From an uncultured Clostridium sp. (lineage in GTDB: Bacteria; Bacillota; Clostridia; TANB77; CAG-508), in NCBI GenBank assembly GCA_900553685.1, contig USEI01000005.1:29069-93068 (forward strand): DNA of 64,000 bases, in the 5' to 3' direction. The position numbers and the translations under genes are program-made. A model generated the notes under the pieces. That model was not told the DNA's origin, ran no database searches, and worked only from the letters and a program-made list of their open reading frames with translations. Shown in pieces: positions 9,018 through 18,856 of this stretch. Position 1 is the first letter of the stretch. Every line of letters begins with the position of its first letter.

Positions 9018-10391
9018 TTATAATACTATTACTCCTTTTAAATACCACCTATGGTTTTCTGTTATTTTAACTTCTACAATCTCTCCAATCTTATAATTTT
9101 CATTTTTTTCTATTATTACAACTTTATTTGTTGAAGTTCTTCCTTCATAAGTATTTTTATTATATTTACTAGTATTTTCAATTAAAATTTTTTGTTTAGT
9201 TCCTATATATTTTTCATTATTTTCATCAACTCTAGATTCATAAAGTTCTTTTAATTTTTCAAATCTTTTATGTTTAATTTCTTCTGGAATTTGATCTTCT
9301 CTTTTTGCAGCTACTGTTCCATCTCTTTTAGAATATATAAACATAAATATTTGTTCAAAATTAACTTTTTTAACAACATCTAAAGTATCTTCAAACTCTT
9401 CCTCAGTCTCACCAGGAAATCCGACAATAATATCTGTTGACAAAACCACTCCTGGTACATTGCTTTTTATTTTTTCCGCTAAATTTAAAAACTCTTCTTT
9501 TGTATATTTCCTATTCATTTCTTTTAAAACTTTTGTATTTCCGGCTTGAAGTGGAAGATGAATAATTCTAGTTACTTTTTCATTTTTTGCAATTGCCTCT
9601 ATTACATCATCAGTAAAATCTTTTGGATGTGGTGATATAAAATTCACTCTCTCTATGCCTTCAATTTTACAAACAGCATTTAAAAGATCTGCAAAATTTT
9701 TTATTTTTTCATTTCCTTTATAAGAATTAACATTTTGACCTAAAAGTGTTATTTCTTTATATCCTTCTTTTGCAAGTTCTTTAACTTCTTCTAAAATTTT
9801 TTGAGGTTCTCTGCTTCTTTCTCTACCCCTAACATAAGGAACAATGCAATATGAACAGAAATTATTGCAACCATACATTATTGTAACAGAAGCTTTATAT
9901 TTACTATTTCTTTTTATTGGTAAACCTTCATAAATTTCTCCATCTATATCTAGAATATCTTTTACTTTTTCTTTATTAACAATAACTTTATAAATGTCTT
10001 CAGGAAGATTTTGCATTGTATGTGTTCCAAACACAATATCTACAAAAGGATAGCTTCTTTTTATTTTATTTATCATTCCTTTTTCTTGCATCATGCAACC
10101 ACCAATAGCAAGAATAATATCTTTAGATTCTTTTAGTTTTTTGATTTCTCCTATTTTTCCAAATAGTCTTTCCTCTGCATTTTCTCTAACACAACAAGTA
10201 TTAAAAATAATCAAATCAGCTCTTTTATAGTCTTCTATTTCATTATATCCCATTTTTGTTAACATGCCAGAAATTTTTTCCGAATCATTTTCATTTAACT
10301 GACATCCCATTGTTAAAATAGAATATTTTAAATTTTTGCTTTTATTTTTTTCTTTAACTTTTTCTATAAATTTTTCTTGATTTTCTTGCAT
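9018..10391 (-). CDS. miaB: tRNA (N6-isopentenyl-A37) methylthiotransferase MiaB
   Basis: The 457-residue radical-SAM enzyme adds the 2-methylthio group to i6A37 of tRNAs that read UNN codons. The N-terminal MTTase domain has three cluster cysteines (MGCQLNENDSE, NTCCVREN, GGCMMQEK). The radical-SAM CxxxCxxC is CNNFCSYC near residues 174-181, followed by PYVRGRERSR. A C-terminal TRAM segment ends the protein. GGAGG precedes the ATG. It is the first gene of a three-gene minus-strand unit with the HTH/helical proteins at 8114-9016 and 7515-8069; mutS lies beyond a terminator. Confidence 0.96.
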   Translation of the reverse strand: MQENQEKFIEKVKEKNKSKNLKYSILTMGCQLNENDSEKISGMLTKMGYNEIEDYKRADLIIFNTCCVRENAEERLFGKIGEIKKLKESKDIILAIGGCMMQEKGMINKIKRSYPFVDIVFGTHTMQNLPEDIYKVIVNKEKVKDILDIDGEIYEGLPIKRNSKYKASVTIMYGCNNFCSYCIVPYVRGRERSREPQKILEEVKELAKEGYKEITLLGQNVNSYKGNEKIKNFADLLNAVCKIEGIERVNFISPHPKDFTDDVIEAIAKNEKVTRIIHLPLQAGNTKVLKEMNRKYTKEEFLNLAEKIKSNVPGVVLSTDIIVGFPGETEEEFEDTLDVVKKVNFEQIFMFIYSKRDGTVAAKREDQIPEEIKHKRFEKLKELYESRVDENNEKYIGTKQKILIENTSKYNKNTYEGRTSTNKVVIIEKNENYKIGEIVEVKITENHRWYLKGVIVL

Positions 10392-10615
10392 TATAATTCC
10401 TCCAAATACCTAAATATTTTATAATATTTCGACTCAATTTTCAAGATTTTACCTTATATTTATTAAAACTTTATATAGTTTTTATCTATTTTAATAATTC
10501 ACACTTCGTATATTTTGTTTAAGCTAAATAAAATTAAAATGTAATTGTTTTTTTGTAAAATTATATTTATAATATTTATAAAAGAGAGATTTTATTAAAT
10601 TGATTGGAGAATAAT

Positions 10616-11173
10616 ATGAACCCATATGATACATTAAAAGTCGATAAAAATGCTACACAAGCTGAAATCAGGAAATCTTATCTGGAATTAATTGAAAAAT
10701 ACAATCCTAAAGAATATTTAGGTGATGCGTATTTTGCTAAAAGACAACTTTACAAGATACAAAAAGCATATAATTTACTTTCAAATCCAAAAGCTAAAGT
10801 AAAATATGACATGAAAAATCTTAAACACATAGAAAGTCATAAATCGCCTTCAGATTTATATTCAAATTATTATTCTAGAAATCAAAAAATAGATATTAAT
10901 TCTGATGATGATTGGAATTCCGATTCTGAAGATATCTGGGAAAATGTTTCTAGTGAATCTTGGGAAACTAGTGAAATAAATAACAATGAAAATAAAAATA
11001 ATAATAATAATAATATAAGTCATTCAGACTCAGAAAAAATTTCTATTTTTTATATTCCAACAAGTAAAAAAACGGCTTTACATATTTTATATTTTATTTT
11101 AGCATTTTTCATTTCATATTTTGTTGGTCTTCTTTTTTTGGAAATTGTAGATTTTTTTAATGCTATGTTTTAA
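10616..11173 (+). CDS. J-domain-like membrane protein with degenerate HPD
   Basis: The start at 10616 is chosen because GGAG precedes it. The 185-residue protein has a J-domain-like N-terminus (residues 1-65) similar to the next gene, but the catalytic HPD is replaced by N30-P31-K32 in KYNPKEYLGD, so it should not stimulate a DnaK ATPase. An acidic, Asn-rich linker follows (an AAT-repeat tract near 10990 encodes an Asn run), and the C-terminus ends in a transmembrane helix (LHILYFILAFFISYFVGLLFL). Together with the neighbour at 11233 it forms a tandem pair that probably arose by duplication. A decoy or regulatory partner role is inference. Confidence 0.7.
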   Translation: MNPYDTLKVDKNATQAEIRKSYLELIEKYNPKEYLGDAYFAKRQLYKIQKAYNLLSNPKAKVKYDMKNLKHIESHKSPSDLYSNYYSRNQKIDINSDDDWNSDSEDIWENVSSESWETSEINNNENKNNNNNNISHSDSEKISIFYIPTSKKTALHILYFILAFFISYFVGLLFLEIVDFFNAMF

Positions 11174-11232
11174 ATATAAATTTGCTTATCAATTTTAATA
11201 TTATATATTTTAAATAGGTTATGGAGAAAAAA

Positions 11233-12030
11233 ATGAATTACTACGAAATTTTACAAGTTAAGAAAAATGCTTCTCAAGAAGAAATAAGAAATTCGTATAT
11301 AAATTTAATTAAAAAATATCACCCAGATATATATCAAGGTGATAAAAGTTTTGCTGAGAAAAAATCTAAAGAAGTAAACGTTGCTTATGAAATTTTATCA
11401 GATTCCGAAAAACGAGCTGAATATGATTTAGAACTTGAAAGTGAAAATCCAAGTCCTATTACTTATGAATATACTCCACCCAAATATAATAATCCTTCAG
11501 CTTATTCTTATCAAGAATATTATAGAAATAAAAATGCTTATGAATTTGGTGATTATAATAAAAGATATACAGATTATCATCGTTCAAAAACTCCAAATTC
11601 TAATTATAGTTATACAAATAATATGAATGATCAATTTTCAGAAAAAATTGTAAATTCGGTTAATAAGCTTAACCTGCCAAGTAAAATACTCATTATTTTG
11701 GCTATCTTAACTGCATATTTAATAATTTTCATTCTAACTATTATAAAATTTAACTCTTTTACTAGTGGTGAAGAAAAAGGGACTATTTTAAATAACGATA
11801 AATCATCAGAAAATATTTCTAATAATACTTCTATAACAAATACAACTATTCAAGATGATGAAAAAACATCTGATAAATCTGAAGAATTTGATGTAAATGA
11901 TTATGTTAGTGAAGAAGAACTTAGAAAAGCTTATTATACTTATTATGATAATTCCTCAGATATTACTTATTCAGAATTTAGAGATCTTGTATCTTATTAT
12001 TTGTATTATTATATTTATGAAAACAATTAA
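11233..12030 (+). CDS. J-domain membrane protein with intact HPD
   Basis: The start at 11233 follows GGAG by six bases. The 265-residue protein opens with a complete J domain: H30-P31-D32 in [11 protein letters not shown] and [15 protein letters not shown] at its end. J proteins deliver clients to DnaK and trigger ATP hydrolysis. A Tyr/Pro/Asn-rich linker follows, then one transmembrane helix ([19 protein letters not shown], about residues 150-172) and an acidic Ser/Thr-rich tail with Tyr-rich end. No zinc-finger or substrate-binding domain of classic DnaJ is present, so this is a type III J protein tethered to the membrane. Its partner at 10616 lacks HPD. Confidence 0.75.
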   Translation: MNYYEILQVKKNASQEEIRNSYINLIKKYHPDIYQGDKSFAEKKSKEVNVAYEILSDSEKRAEYDLELESENPSPITYEYTPPKYNNPSAYSYQEYYRNKNAYEFGDYNKRYTDYHRSKTPNSNYSYTNNMNDQFSEKIVNSVNKLNLPSKILIILAILTAYLIIFILTIIKFNSFTSGEEKGTILNNDKSSENISNNTSITNTTIQDDEKTSDKSEEFDVNDYVSEEELRKAYYTYYDNSSDITYSEFRDLVSYYLYYYIYENN

Positions 12031-12162
12031 TTTTAAAGAACTATATACAAATTCCTTTTTTTGGAATATAATATACAAAATGTTATTAGAATAATTTTGT
12101 TTTCGTTTTAATATTTAAACATAAATTTATCTAATTATATCTTACTTTTTAAGGGGGTTATT

Positions 12163-13188
12163 ATGAAAGAATACAAATTAGCCATTGTTGGTGCTACCGG
12201 TGTTGTTGGTAGAAAAGTTGTTGAAATTATTCAAGAATACAACTTACCAATATCTCATTGTGAATTCTTTGCAACGAGAAAATCTGCTGGTACTGACTTT
12301 TTCTTTAATGGCAAACAATGTTTAGTAAAAGAATTAAAAGAAGATTCATTTGAGCAAGGTTTTGATTTTGCAATATTTTCTGCTGGAAGTAATGCTTCCA
12401 AACATTATGCTCCAATTGCTGCTAGATCTGGTTGCATAGTTGTAGATAATAGTAGTGCATTCAGAATGGATCCAGATGTACCTCTAGTAGTACCTGAAGT
12501 AAATGCAGAAGAAATAAAAAACAATAAAGGAATTATTGCAAATCCAAATTGTTCAACTATTCAAGCAGTTATTCCTCTAAAAGCTCTAGATGATAAATAT
12601 ACAATAAAAAGAATTGTATATTCTACTTATCAAGCTGTTTCTGGTGCTGGTCATGAAGGTATTGTAGATTTAGAAAGAGGTTTAGAAGGTGAAGAACCTA
12701 AAAAATTCCCTTATCCTATTGTAAATAACTGTATTCCACATATTGATTCTTTTATGGAAAACGGATATACAAAAGAAGAAGAAAAAATGATAAATGAAAC
12801 ACGAAAAATATTAAAACGTCCTGATTTGAAAATTACAGCAACTACTGTTCGTGTACCAGTTTTAAATTCACATAGTGAATCTATAAATGTAGAGTTTGAA
12901 GAAAAATTTGATTTAGATGAACTAAAAAATGTATTAAAGAATTCTAATGGAGTTATTGTTCAAGATGATCCTGAAAACAATATATATCCTTTAGCTTTAA
13001 ACGCAACCGGCCATGATGAAAGTTTTGTTGGAAGAATTAGAAGAGATTATAGCGTAGATTCTGGAATTAACTTCTGGTGTGTAGCAGACAATATAAGAAA
13101 AGGTGCTGCATCAAATGCTGTACAAATTGTACAAAAATTAATTGAATATGATACTGAAAATTCAACTAATATTGAAGAAACTTTATAA
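12163..13188 (+). CDS. asd: Aspartate-semialdehyde dehydrogenase
   Basis: The 341-residue enzyme reduces aspartyl phosphate to the semialdehyde, the branch point for lysine/diaminopimelate, threonine and methionine, and for dipicolinate in spore formers. It begins with the NADP-binding GATGVVGRKV; the active-site Cys is in NPNCSTIQ, the substrate-binding segments include QAVSGAGHEG and RVPVLNSHSE. A strong AAGGGGG site precedes the ATG. It stands alone on the plus strand and ends at the terminator 13301-13337. The 132-base leader was searched for a lysine riboswitch or T-box by eye and none was recognised. Confidence 0.95.
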   Translation: MKEYKLAIVGATGVVGRKVVEIIQEYNLPISHCEFFATRKSAGTDFFFNGKQCLVKELKEDSFEQGFDFAIFSAGSNASKHYAPIAARSGCIVVDNSSAFRMDPDVPLVVPEVNAEEIKNNKGIIANPNCSTIQAVIPLKALDDKYTIKRIVYSTYQAVSGAGHEGIVDLERGLEGEEPKKFPYPIVNNCIPHIDSFMENGYTKEEEKMINETRKILKRPDLKITATTVRVPVLNSHSESINVEFEEKFDLDELKNVLKNSNGVIVQDDPENNIYPLALNATGHDESFVGRIRRDYSVDSGINFWCVADNIRKGAASNAVQIVQKLIEYDTENSTNIEETL

Positions 13189-13554
13189 TAATTTTTTATA
13201 TGAATTATCTAAAAACTCTATAATAATCTATAATAATTAGATATCTATATAAAAAATTTAAAATAAAATTCAAACATATTCATATCTACATTCTATATAA
13301 AAAAAAGATATTTGATTTTAATTCAAATATCTTTTTTTATATAATAGACATCTACTAAAATTTCTCTATCATATATTTATTATATAATATTTTTTCAAAA
13401 GCTGTATCTGATTTTTATTTTATAAAATTTGTATAAGAGCAAAAGCATTGTTAGATTTTTATTTTGCAATTGTTAAAACCTCTACCTTAATTCTTTCTTA
13501 ATTCTTTGTAAAAATTATTTGTAATTATATAGATAAAAAACAATGTTATTAGCA
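13189..13554. other. Intergenic stretch between asd and a lipoprotein gene
   Basis: Two convergent genes end here. Besides the terminator at 13301-13337, I see only AT-rich DNA; no frame with a ribosome binding site was recognised. Confidence 0.6.
13301..13337. terminator. Terminator of asd (bidirectional)
   Basis: A perfect 15-bp stem (AAAAAAGATATTTGA and its complement) with a T-run on one side and an A-run on the other serves asd on the plus strand and could serve the convergent lipoprotein gene. Confidence 0.8.
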
Positions 13555-14253
13555 TTAAAATTTATCTATAAAATTAATATACTTTTGCTTTGTAAGTTCT
13601 ACTTCTTCTAAATCTATTGCATTTTTAAATTCACCAATTAAAATATATGTTTTATTTAAGTTATAAGAATATTCTTTCATATAATCCACGTTATCCATCA
13701 TTTCTTTATACTTATTTTCTACTAATAAAGCCGTATTTTTTGCAGTATCCCACTCTAAAAAATTAGCTTGAACAAGAGCTGATAAAACTAATGATTTTAA
13801 TTTCATATTGTCAATTTTGTTTTTATCTTGTGAATATTTTTCCATATAAGTTGGAAGTAAAGAATATATATAACTACTTTTTTGTAATAAATTATAATCA
13901 TCTTTATTTGTAACTGAAATAGACAAATTATTTACCTCATTTCTTAAATTTACAAGTTCATTATTAGTAATTTCAAGTTCAGATAAATCTAACATTATTG
14001 TATCTAAAACACTATTTAAATTTTGTACTTCTTTATTTACATCATCCCATTTAATTCCACCTGTATCATCATTATACTCGCCTTTTATATATTTATTAAC
14101 TATTGTAAATATTTCATCTTCAATATAACTAATTTCTTCATTAGTTTTATCTTGTATAGTTTTTGGATTTTCTTCTTGAAGAGAACAACCTGTAAGAAAA
14201 AATATTAGAAAAGAAATTAGAAAAATAAATTTAAAATTCTCTTTTTTGTTCAT
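13555..14253 (-). CDS. Lipoprotein of unknown function
   Basis: The start at 14253 follows GGAGGAG. The 232-residue product has a lipoprotein signal: basic NKKENFK, a hydrophobic core, and the lipobox LTGC at about residues 20-23, so it should be lipidated and held on the outer face of the membrane. The rest is helical with Asn/Leu-rich amphipathic segments and no recognisable catalytic motif. It is a single gene, divergent from the small gene at 14385. Similar helical lipoproteins are common in clostridia, and I cannot assign a function. Confidence 0.7.
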   Translation of the reverse strand: MNKKENFKFIFLISFLIFFLTGCSLQEENPKTIQDKTNEEISYIEDEIFTIVNKYIKGEYNDDTGGIKWDDVNKEVQNLNSVLDTIMLDLSELEITNNELVNLRNEVNNLSISVTNKDDYNLLQKSSYIYSLLPTYMEKYSQDKNKIDNMKLKSLVLSALVQANFLEWDTAKNTALLVENKYKEMMDNVDYMKEYSYNLNKTYILIGEFKNAIDLEEVELTKQKYINFIDKF

Positions 14254-14384
14254 AATCTCCTCCATTTTCTTATAGTATTCACAACAGAAAAAATTTTTAT
14301 TCAAATCTTGTTAGAAAATCTATACAGTATAAAAAAACATATACTATATATAATAATTTTAATAAGTATAAATGGAGTGAAAAA

Positions 14385-14666
14385 ATGAAAACATCAATTA
14401 ATTTTTATAGTGAAAAAGAAGGAGAAATAAAAAGATTTTTAGAACTTTTTTATTCTAAAAATCTTAAACTTGAAAATAATTTAATATATAAACAAGAATT
14501 TAATAATCCAATTGATATGATTGAGATTATAAGTTGTTTTATTGATAATAATGAAAAATTTAATGCTAATTTATGGATTAGTCTTGATAAAGATGTTTAT
14601 ATTTGCGTTACAAATAATAACTTAAATAATATTATAAAATATATTTATGAAAGATATCCTTATTAA
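14385..14666 (+). CDS. Small hypothetical protein
   Basis: The 93-residue product is preceded by GGAGTG seven bases before the ATG, which supports it as a real gene. It is mixed alpha/beta by eye (INFYSEKEGEIKRFLELFY, then WISLDKDVYICVTNNN) with no transmembrane segment. Charge and Asn content match the neighbours. It stands alone on the plus strand between a divergent lipoprotein gene and the convergent dtd. No family is recognised. Confidence 0.6.
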   Translation: MKTSINFYSEKEGEIKRFLELFYSKNLKLENNLIYKQEFNNPIDMIEIISCFIDNNEKFNANLWISLDKDVYICVTNNNLNNIIKYIYERYPY

Positions 14667-14723
14667 CATTAAGAATTACAGTATTTATTGCTTTAGATAT
14701 AAATTCTAATACTTTCTTAAATA

Positions 14724-15164
14724 TTATTTTTCCAATAAAATTGTTACTGGACCATCATTTAATAATGAAACTTTCATATCAGCACCAAAAATTCCTTTTT
14801 CAACATGAATTCCTTCTTCTTCACATTTTTTAATAAAATATTCATATAGAGGTTTTGCTTTTTCAGGTCTTGCTGCCTCAATAAAGCTTGGTCTATTTCC
14901 ACTACTCATGCTATCTGCATATAAAGTAAATTGAGAAATTATTAAAAGTTCTCCTCCAACATCCTTCAAAGATAAGTTCATTTTATCATTTTCATCTTCA
15001 AAAATTCTCAAATTACATAATTTTCTTGCTAAAATATTTACTTCTTTTTCTGTATCTTCATGTGTAATACCACATAAAACCATAAATCCTTTATTTATTT
15101 TTCCTACAGTTTCACCATTAACATCAACTTTTGCTTCTGTCACTCTTTGAACTACTAATCTCAT
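14724..15164 (-). CDS. dtd: D-aminoacyl-tRNA deacylase
   Basis: The 146-residue enzyme removes D-amino acids wrongly loaded on tRNA. The family marks are present: the start [13 protein letters not shown], the conserved SQFTLYAD and [11 protein letters not shown] segments, and the C-terminal GPVTILLE. Its length equals that of the family. Its ATG overlaps the stop of the preceding zinc-ribbon gene by one base (TAATG at 15164), so the two are translationally coupled. It is the last gene of the der-plsY-gpsA-zinc ribbon-dtd run. Confidence 0.95.
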   Translation of the reverse strand: MRLVVQRVTEAKVDVNGETVGKINKGFMVLCGITHEDTEKEVNILARKLCNLRIFEDENDKMNLSLKDVGGELLIISQFTLYADSMSSGNRPSFIEAARPEKAKPLYEYFIKKCEEEGIHVEKGIFGADMKVSLLNDGPVTILLEK

Positions 15165-15646
15165 TAATTATTTTCCTCATTGTTATTATTTTCTGTATTA
15201 TTATTTTCTTCAACATTATTTACTTCAGTTACTTCTGCTTCTTTTGTTTCTGCTGGTTCTTCTTTAATTTCAACTTTCTCTATTTTTGGTTGTTTAGCTC
15301 CACATTTAGAACAGAATTCTGCATTAATATCTAATTCTTCATTGCAATTAGCACATTTTTTTATTTTTTTTACAGCTAAAATTTCTGTTTCTAATTTTGA
15401 AATTTCTTCTTTTGCTCTTGAAATCTCTTCACATTTTTCTGTAACAACTTCTTTTGAAACATCATTTTGTGCTTTCATTTCATCATAAACAATTTTTCCA
15501 ATTTCAGTATATATATCTTCTATTTTACTTTTTAAGTCACTTATTTTTCCTCTCAATTTTAATTCTTCTGAAATTGTTGTTGCCTTTTCTTTTGTAGCTT
15601 GATAAGTTTCACTAGCTTTTTTTCCTAATTTGTTAAAAAAATCCAT
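15164..15646 (-). CDS. Coiled-coil zinc-ribbon protein
   Basis: The 160-residue protein has a long helical, coiled-coil N-terminal part (about residues 1-95, rich in Glu/Lys/Ile heptads), then a double-Cys zinc ribbon: [19 protein letters not shown] with CxxC pairs about 15 residues apart. The tail is Glu/Asn-rich and of low complexity. Such zinc-ribbon proteins are frequent in Firmicutes and mostly unstudied; the acidic tail suggests a soluble scaffold. It sits between gpsA and dtd and overlaps dtd by one base. Confidence 0.75.
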   Translation of the reverse strand: MDFFNKLGKKASETYQATKEKATTISEELKLRGKISDLKSKIEDIYTEIGKIVYDEMKAQNDVSKEVVTEKCEEISRAKEEISKLETEILAVKKIKKCANCNEELDINAEFCSKCGAKQPKIEKVEIKEEPAETKEAEVTEVNNVEENNNTENNNNEENN

Positions 15647-15707
15647 TTTTACTCCTCCTATTTTAATATTTTATTTTTATATTTATTTTTTCTAAATTAA
15701 TAATATA

Positions 15708-16694
15708 TTATTCTTCTTTTAAAGTTCTTGTCATTAAATTTTCAACAGCTGTTTTAGGATTTAACCCATTATATAAAACATCATATACAGCATTTACTAT
15801 TGGCATTTCAACACCATACTTTTTTGCAAGTTTATATGCAACATCAATATTATCTATACTTTCAATTGTCATACCAACTTCTTTTTTAGTTTCTTCAATA
15901 GAATATCCTTTTCCAATAAGTTTTCCTGCTCTTCTATTTCTACTATGCTCACTTCCACAAGTTACTATTAAATCACCAAGTCCTGTTAATCCATAAAAAG
16001 TTTTTTCTTTTCCTCCCATAGCCGTGCCTAACCTACATATTTCCACCAATCCTCTAGTTGCAAGTGCAGCAAAAGTATTATCTCCTAAATCTAATCCTAC
16101 TGATATACCAGCGCAAAAAGCTATTATATTTTTTAATGCTCCACCTAATTCTACTCCTTTTACATCACTTGAAGTATATAATCTAATTATAGGACTTTTA
16201 AAAGCTTCTATAACTTTTTCCTTAACAACTTCATCTTTTGAAGCTATAACTAAAGCTGTTGGTATATCTAAAGAAACTTCTTCTGCATGACTTGGCCCTG
16301 AAAGTATTCCATATTTTATATTTGGTAATTCTTCTTCTATTACTTCATCTAAGGTCATTTGTGTTTCAGCCTCAAATCCCTTTGAACACATTACTAGAAT
16401 TTGATTATCATTAATTATATCCTTATATTGTTTTATTGTACTTCTAACAAATTTTGATGGAGTTACATGAAGTACAATTTCTGCATCTTGCAATACCTCT
16501 TTAAAATCTGTAGAACACACTACATCATTTGGAATAACAGCTTTTGGTAGAAATACACATTTTTTTTCATTATTTATCATATTTTTTTCATCTTCACTAA
16601 AAGACCAAATTTTTACCTTATTTCCATTTTTTGCCAAATAGATTCCTAAAGCAGATCCCCAACTTCCACTACCTATTATTGCAATTTTCTTCAT
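15708..16694 (-). CDS. gpsA: Glycerol-3-phosphate dehydrogenase [NAD(P)+]
   Basis: The 328-residue enzyme reduces dihydroxyacetone phosphate to sn-glycerol 3-phosphate for phospholipid synthesis. It starts with the Rossmann motif GSGSWGSALG at 8-17. SKGFE near residue 120, the catalytic-lysine segment ELGGALKNIIAF and the GLGDLIVTC/SRNRRAG C-terminal domain are all present. It lies directly downstream of plsY, which uses its product, giving a compact membrane-lipid unit. Confidence 0.96.
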   Translation of the reverse strand: MKKIAIIGSGSWGSALGIYLAKNGNKVKIWSFSEDEKNMINNEKKCVFLPKAVIPNDVVCSTDFKEVLQDAEIVLHVTPSKFVRSTIKQYKDIINDNQILVMCSKGFEAETQMTLDEVIEEELPNIKYGILSGPSHAEEVSLDIPTALVIASKDEVVKEKVIEAFKSPIIRLYTSSDVKGVELGGALKNIIAFCAGISVGLDLGDNTFAALATRGLVEICRLGTAMGGKEKTFYGLTGLGDLIVTCGSEHSRNRRAGKLIGKGYSIEETKKEVGMTIESIDNIDVAYKLAKKYGVEMPIVNAVYDVLYNGLNPKTAVENLMTRTLKEE

Positions 16695-16729
16695 TAATAT
16701 TCTCCTTTGTTTTCATTTTAACATAAAAT

Positions 16730-17368
16730 TTATTTTTTCTTAAAACTAATTTTATTTTCTGTTCCAGATATAATTCTTTTTAAATTGCTTCTATGATTAA
16801 ATATAACAAAAGCTGCTAGCAATATACCAAAAATAATAAAATTAAATTCAAATTCAATTCCTGCAATATAAGAATCTCTTATAAATACAGTTAGGACTGC
16901 AAATAAAACTGCTGCTGAAATTGATCCTAAAGAAACCATTCTTGTTATAGCTATTAAAATTACTCCAAAAAGTAAACATATTAATCCAATTTTCCAATTT
17001 ATTAAAAGGATTACTCCTAAACTTGTTGCAACACCTTTTCCTCCTCTAAATTCGAAAAAAATTGGGAATGTATGTCCAATTACTACAGCTAATGCTGCAA
17101 CTTCAACTAATATTGCTGGACTTAAATCTTTTGCAATTTTTCCAATTATTATAGCAATTAATATTGAAACAACACCTTTTAAAATATCACAAAGTAAAGT
17201 TAATGCTGCAGCCTTTTTTCCAACAGTTCTTAAAACATTTGTAGTACCTGCATTTCCACTACCTTTTTCTCTAACATCAAATCCTGCCATTTTTCTACTA
17301 ATTAATACTGAAAAATTTATGCTTCCTATTGCATAAGCAATAATTGCCATTACTATATATATACCCAT
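16730..17368 (-). CDS. plsY: Acyl-phosphate:glycerol-3-phosphate acyltransferase
   Basis: The 212-residue membrane enzyme makes lysophosphatidic acid from acyl phosphate and glycerol 3-phosphate. The three signature loops are visible: GSGNAGTTNVLR (about 37-48), GGKGVATSLG (about 108-117) and the HRSNLKRI segment near residue 192. Several transmembrane helices alternate with these loops. It is followed by gpsA and preceded by der on the same strand. Confidence 0.95.
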   Translation of the reverse strand: MGIYIVMAIIAYAIGSINFSVLISRKMAGFDVREKGSGNAGTTNVLRTVGKKAAALTLLCDILKGVVSILIAIIIGKIAKDLSPAILVEVAALAVVIGHTFPIFFEFRGGKGVATSLGVILLINWKIGLICLLFGVILIAITRMVSLGSISAAVLFAVLTVFIRDSYIAGIEFEFNFIIFGILLAAFVIFNHRSNLKRIISGTENKISFKKK

Positions 17369-17470
17369 ATTTTTTCCTTTCTACTAAATAAAATTAGTAT
17401 TAACTTTTTATAAAAGAATTATATACAAAAAGATATCAAAAAGCAAGAAAATCTCTCATGTTATATTTCT

Positions 17471-18793
17471 TTATTTTTCACCTTTTTCTCTTACTATTAA
17501 TCTAACTGGTGTACCTTCTAATCCAAAATTATTTCTAAAACAATTTATTAAATACCTTTGATAAGAAAAATGAAATAATTCCTTATTATTAACAAAAATA
17601 ACAAAAGTTGGTGGTTTTGAACAAGCCTGTGTTCCATATAATATTTTTAATCTTTTTCCTTTATCAGTAGGTGGTTGTACTACAGCTATTGCTTCATTTA
17701 TTACTTCATTTATTACAGAAGTTGAAATTCTTTTTGCATTTTCTTTTGCAACATTATTTATCATTTCAAATAATTTATTAACTCTTTGTCCTGTTTTAGC
17801 TGAAATAAAAATAATTGGTGCATAAGAAGCATAAGATATTTGATTATATACTTCTTTTTTATATTTTTCTAAAGTTCCAGTTTCTTTTTCAACCTCATCC
17901 CATTTATTTACTACAATTATTATTCCCTTACCTGCTTCATGTGCTTCTCCTAAAATTTTAGCATCTTGATCTGTTACACCTTCCATTGCATCAATTAAAA
18001 CCAAACATACATCTGCTCTTTCTATTGCAAAAAGTGTTCTCATAACACTAAACTTTTCTATAGATTCATTAACTTTTGATTTTTTTCTAACACCAGCTGT
18101 ATCTATAAAAGTGTATTTTCCAAATTCATTTTCAAATTCTGAATCTATAGCATCTCTAGTTGTTCCGGCGATATTGCTTACTATACTTCTATCTTCTCCT
18201 AAAATTTTATTTAATAATGAAGATTTTCCAACATTTGGCTTTCCAATTATTGCTACTTTAATTCTATCATAATCTTCATCTTCATCACTTTTAGGTGGCA
18301 ATTTTTCATAAATTGCATCTAATAAATCTCCTATTCCTATTGCATTTGCAGCAGATACTGGCATAGGATCTCCTAATCCTAGATTATAAAATTCATAAAG
18401 TTCAGCTGGTGGTTCTCCATAATTATCAGATTTATTACAAGCAAGTATAATAGGTTTATGTGATTTTTTTAGCATCATTGCAATTTCTTTATCAGAAGCA
18501 GTTACTCCTTGTTTTATATCTGTCATAAATAATATTACATCAGCTACATTTATTGCAATATTAGCTTGTTCTCGCATTTGAGATAAAATTATATCATTTG
18601 TTTCAGGCTCAATTCCACCTGTATCTATTAATGTGAATTCTCTATCTCTCCAAGAGGTTTCTGCATATACTCTATCTCTTGTAACACCTGGAACATCTTC
18701 TACTATCGATATTCGTTGTCCTACAACATAATTAAAAAATCTAGATTTTCCAACATTTGGTTTTCCAATTATTGCCACTATTGGTTTAGACAT
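17471..18793 (-). CDS. der: Ribosome-assembly GTPase Der (EngA)
   Basis: The 440-residue protein has two tandem GTPase domains and a KH-like C-terminal domain, the hallmark of Der, which acts in 50S subunit maturation. The first P-loop is GKPNVGKS at 10-17 with DTGG and NKSD; the second GKPNVGKS is near residue 184 with DTAG and NKWD. In the first domain the usual GKSTLFN is GKSRFFN, so the residue after the invariant Ser is Arg instead of Thr. It heads the der-plsY-gpsA order common in Firmicutes. Confidence 0.96.
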   Translation of the reverse strand: MSKPIVAIIGKPNVGKSRFFNYVVGQRISIVEDVPGVTRDRVYAETSWRDREFTLIDTGGIEPETNDIILSQMREQANIAINVADVILFMTDIKQGVTASDKEIAMMLKKSHKPIILACNKSDNYGEPPAELYEFYNLGLGDPMPVSAANAIGIGDLLDAIYEKLPPKSDEDEDYDRIKVAIIGKPNVGKSSLLNKILGEDRSIVSNIAGTTRDAIDSEFENEFGKYTFIDTAGVRKKSKVNESIEKFSVMRTLFAIERADVCLVLIDAMEGVTDQDAKILGEAHEAGKGIIIVVNKWDEVEKETGTLEKYKKEVYNQISYASYAPIIFISAKTGQRVNKLFEMINNVAKENAKRISTSVINEVINEAIAVVQPPTDKGKRLKILYGTQACSKPPTFVIFVNNKELFHFSYQRYLINCFRNNFGLEGTPVRLIVREKGEK

Positions 18794-18856
18794 TTCATTT
18801 TTTTCCTTTCTGTTTTTAGTTTACATATTATATAACATTTCAGATTATTTTGCAAG

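Noticed and set aside
12031..12162. Possible lysine riboswitch or T-box before asd
   Set aside because: The leader is too short and lacks conserved elements; only an AT-rich stretch with a small ATTCC/GGAAT hairpin is seen.
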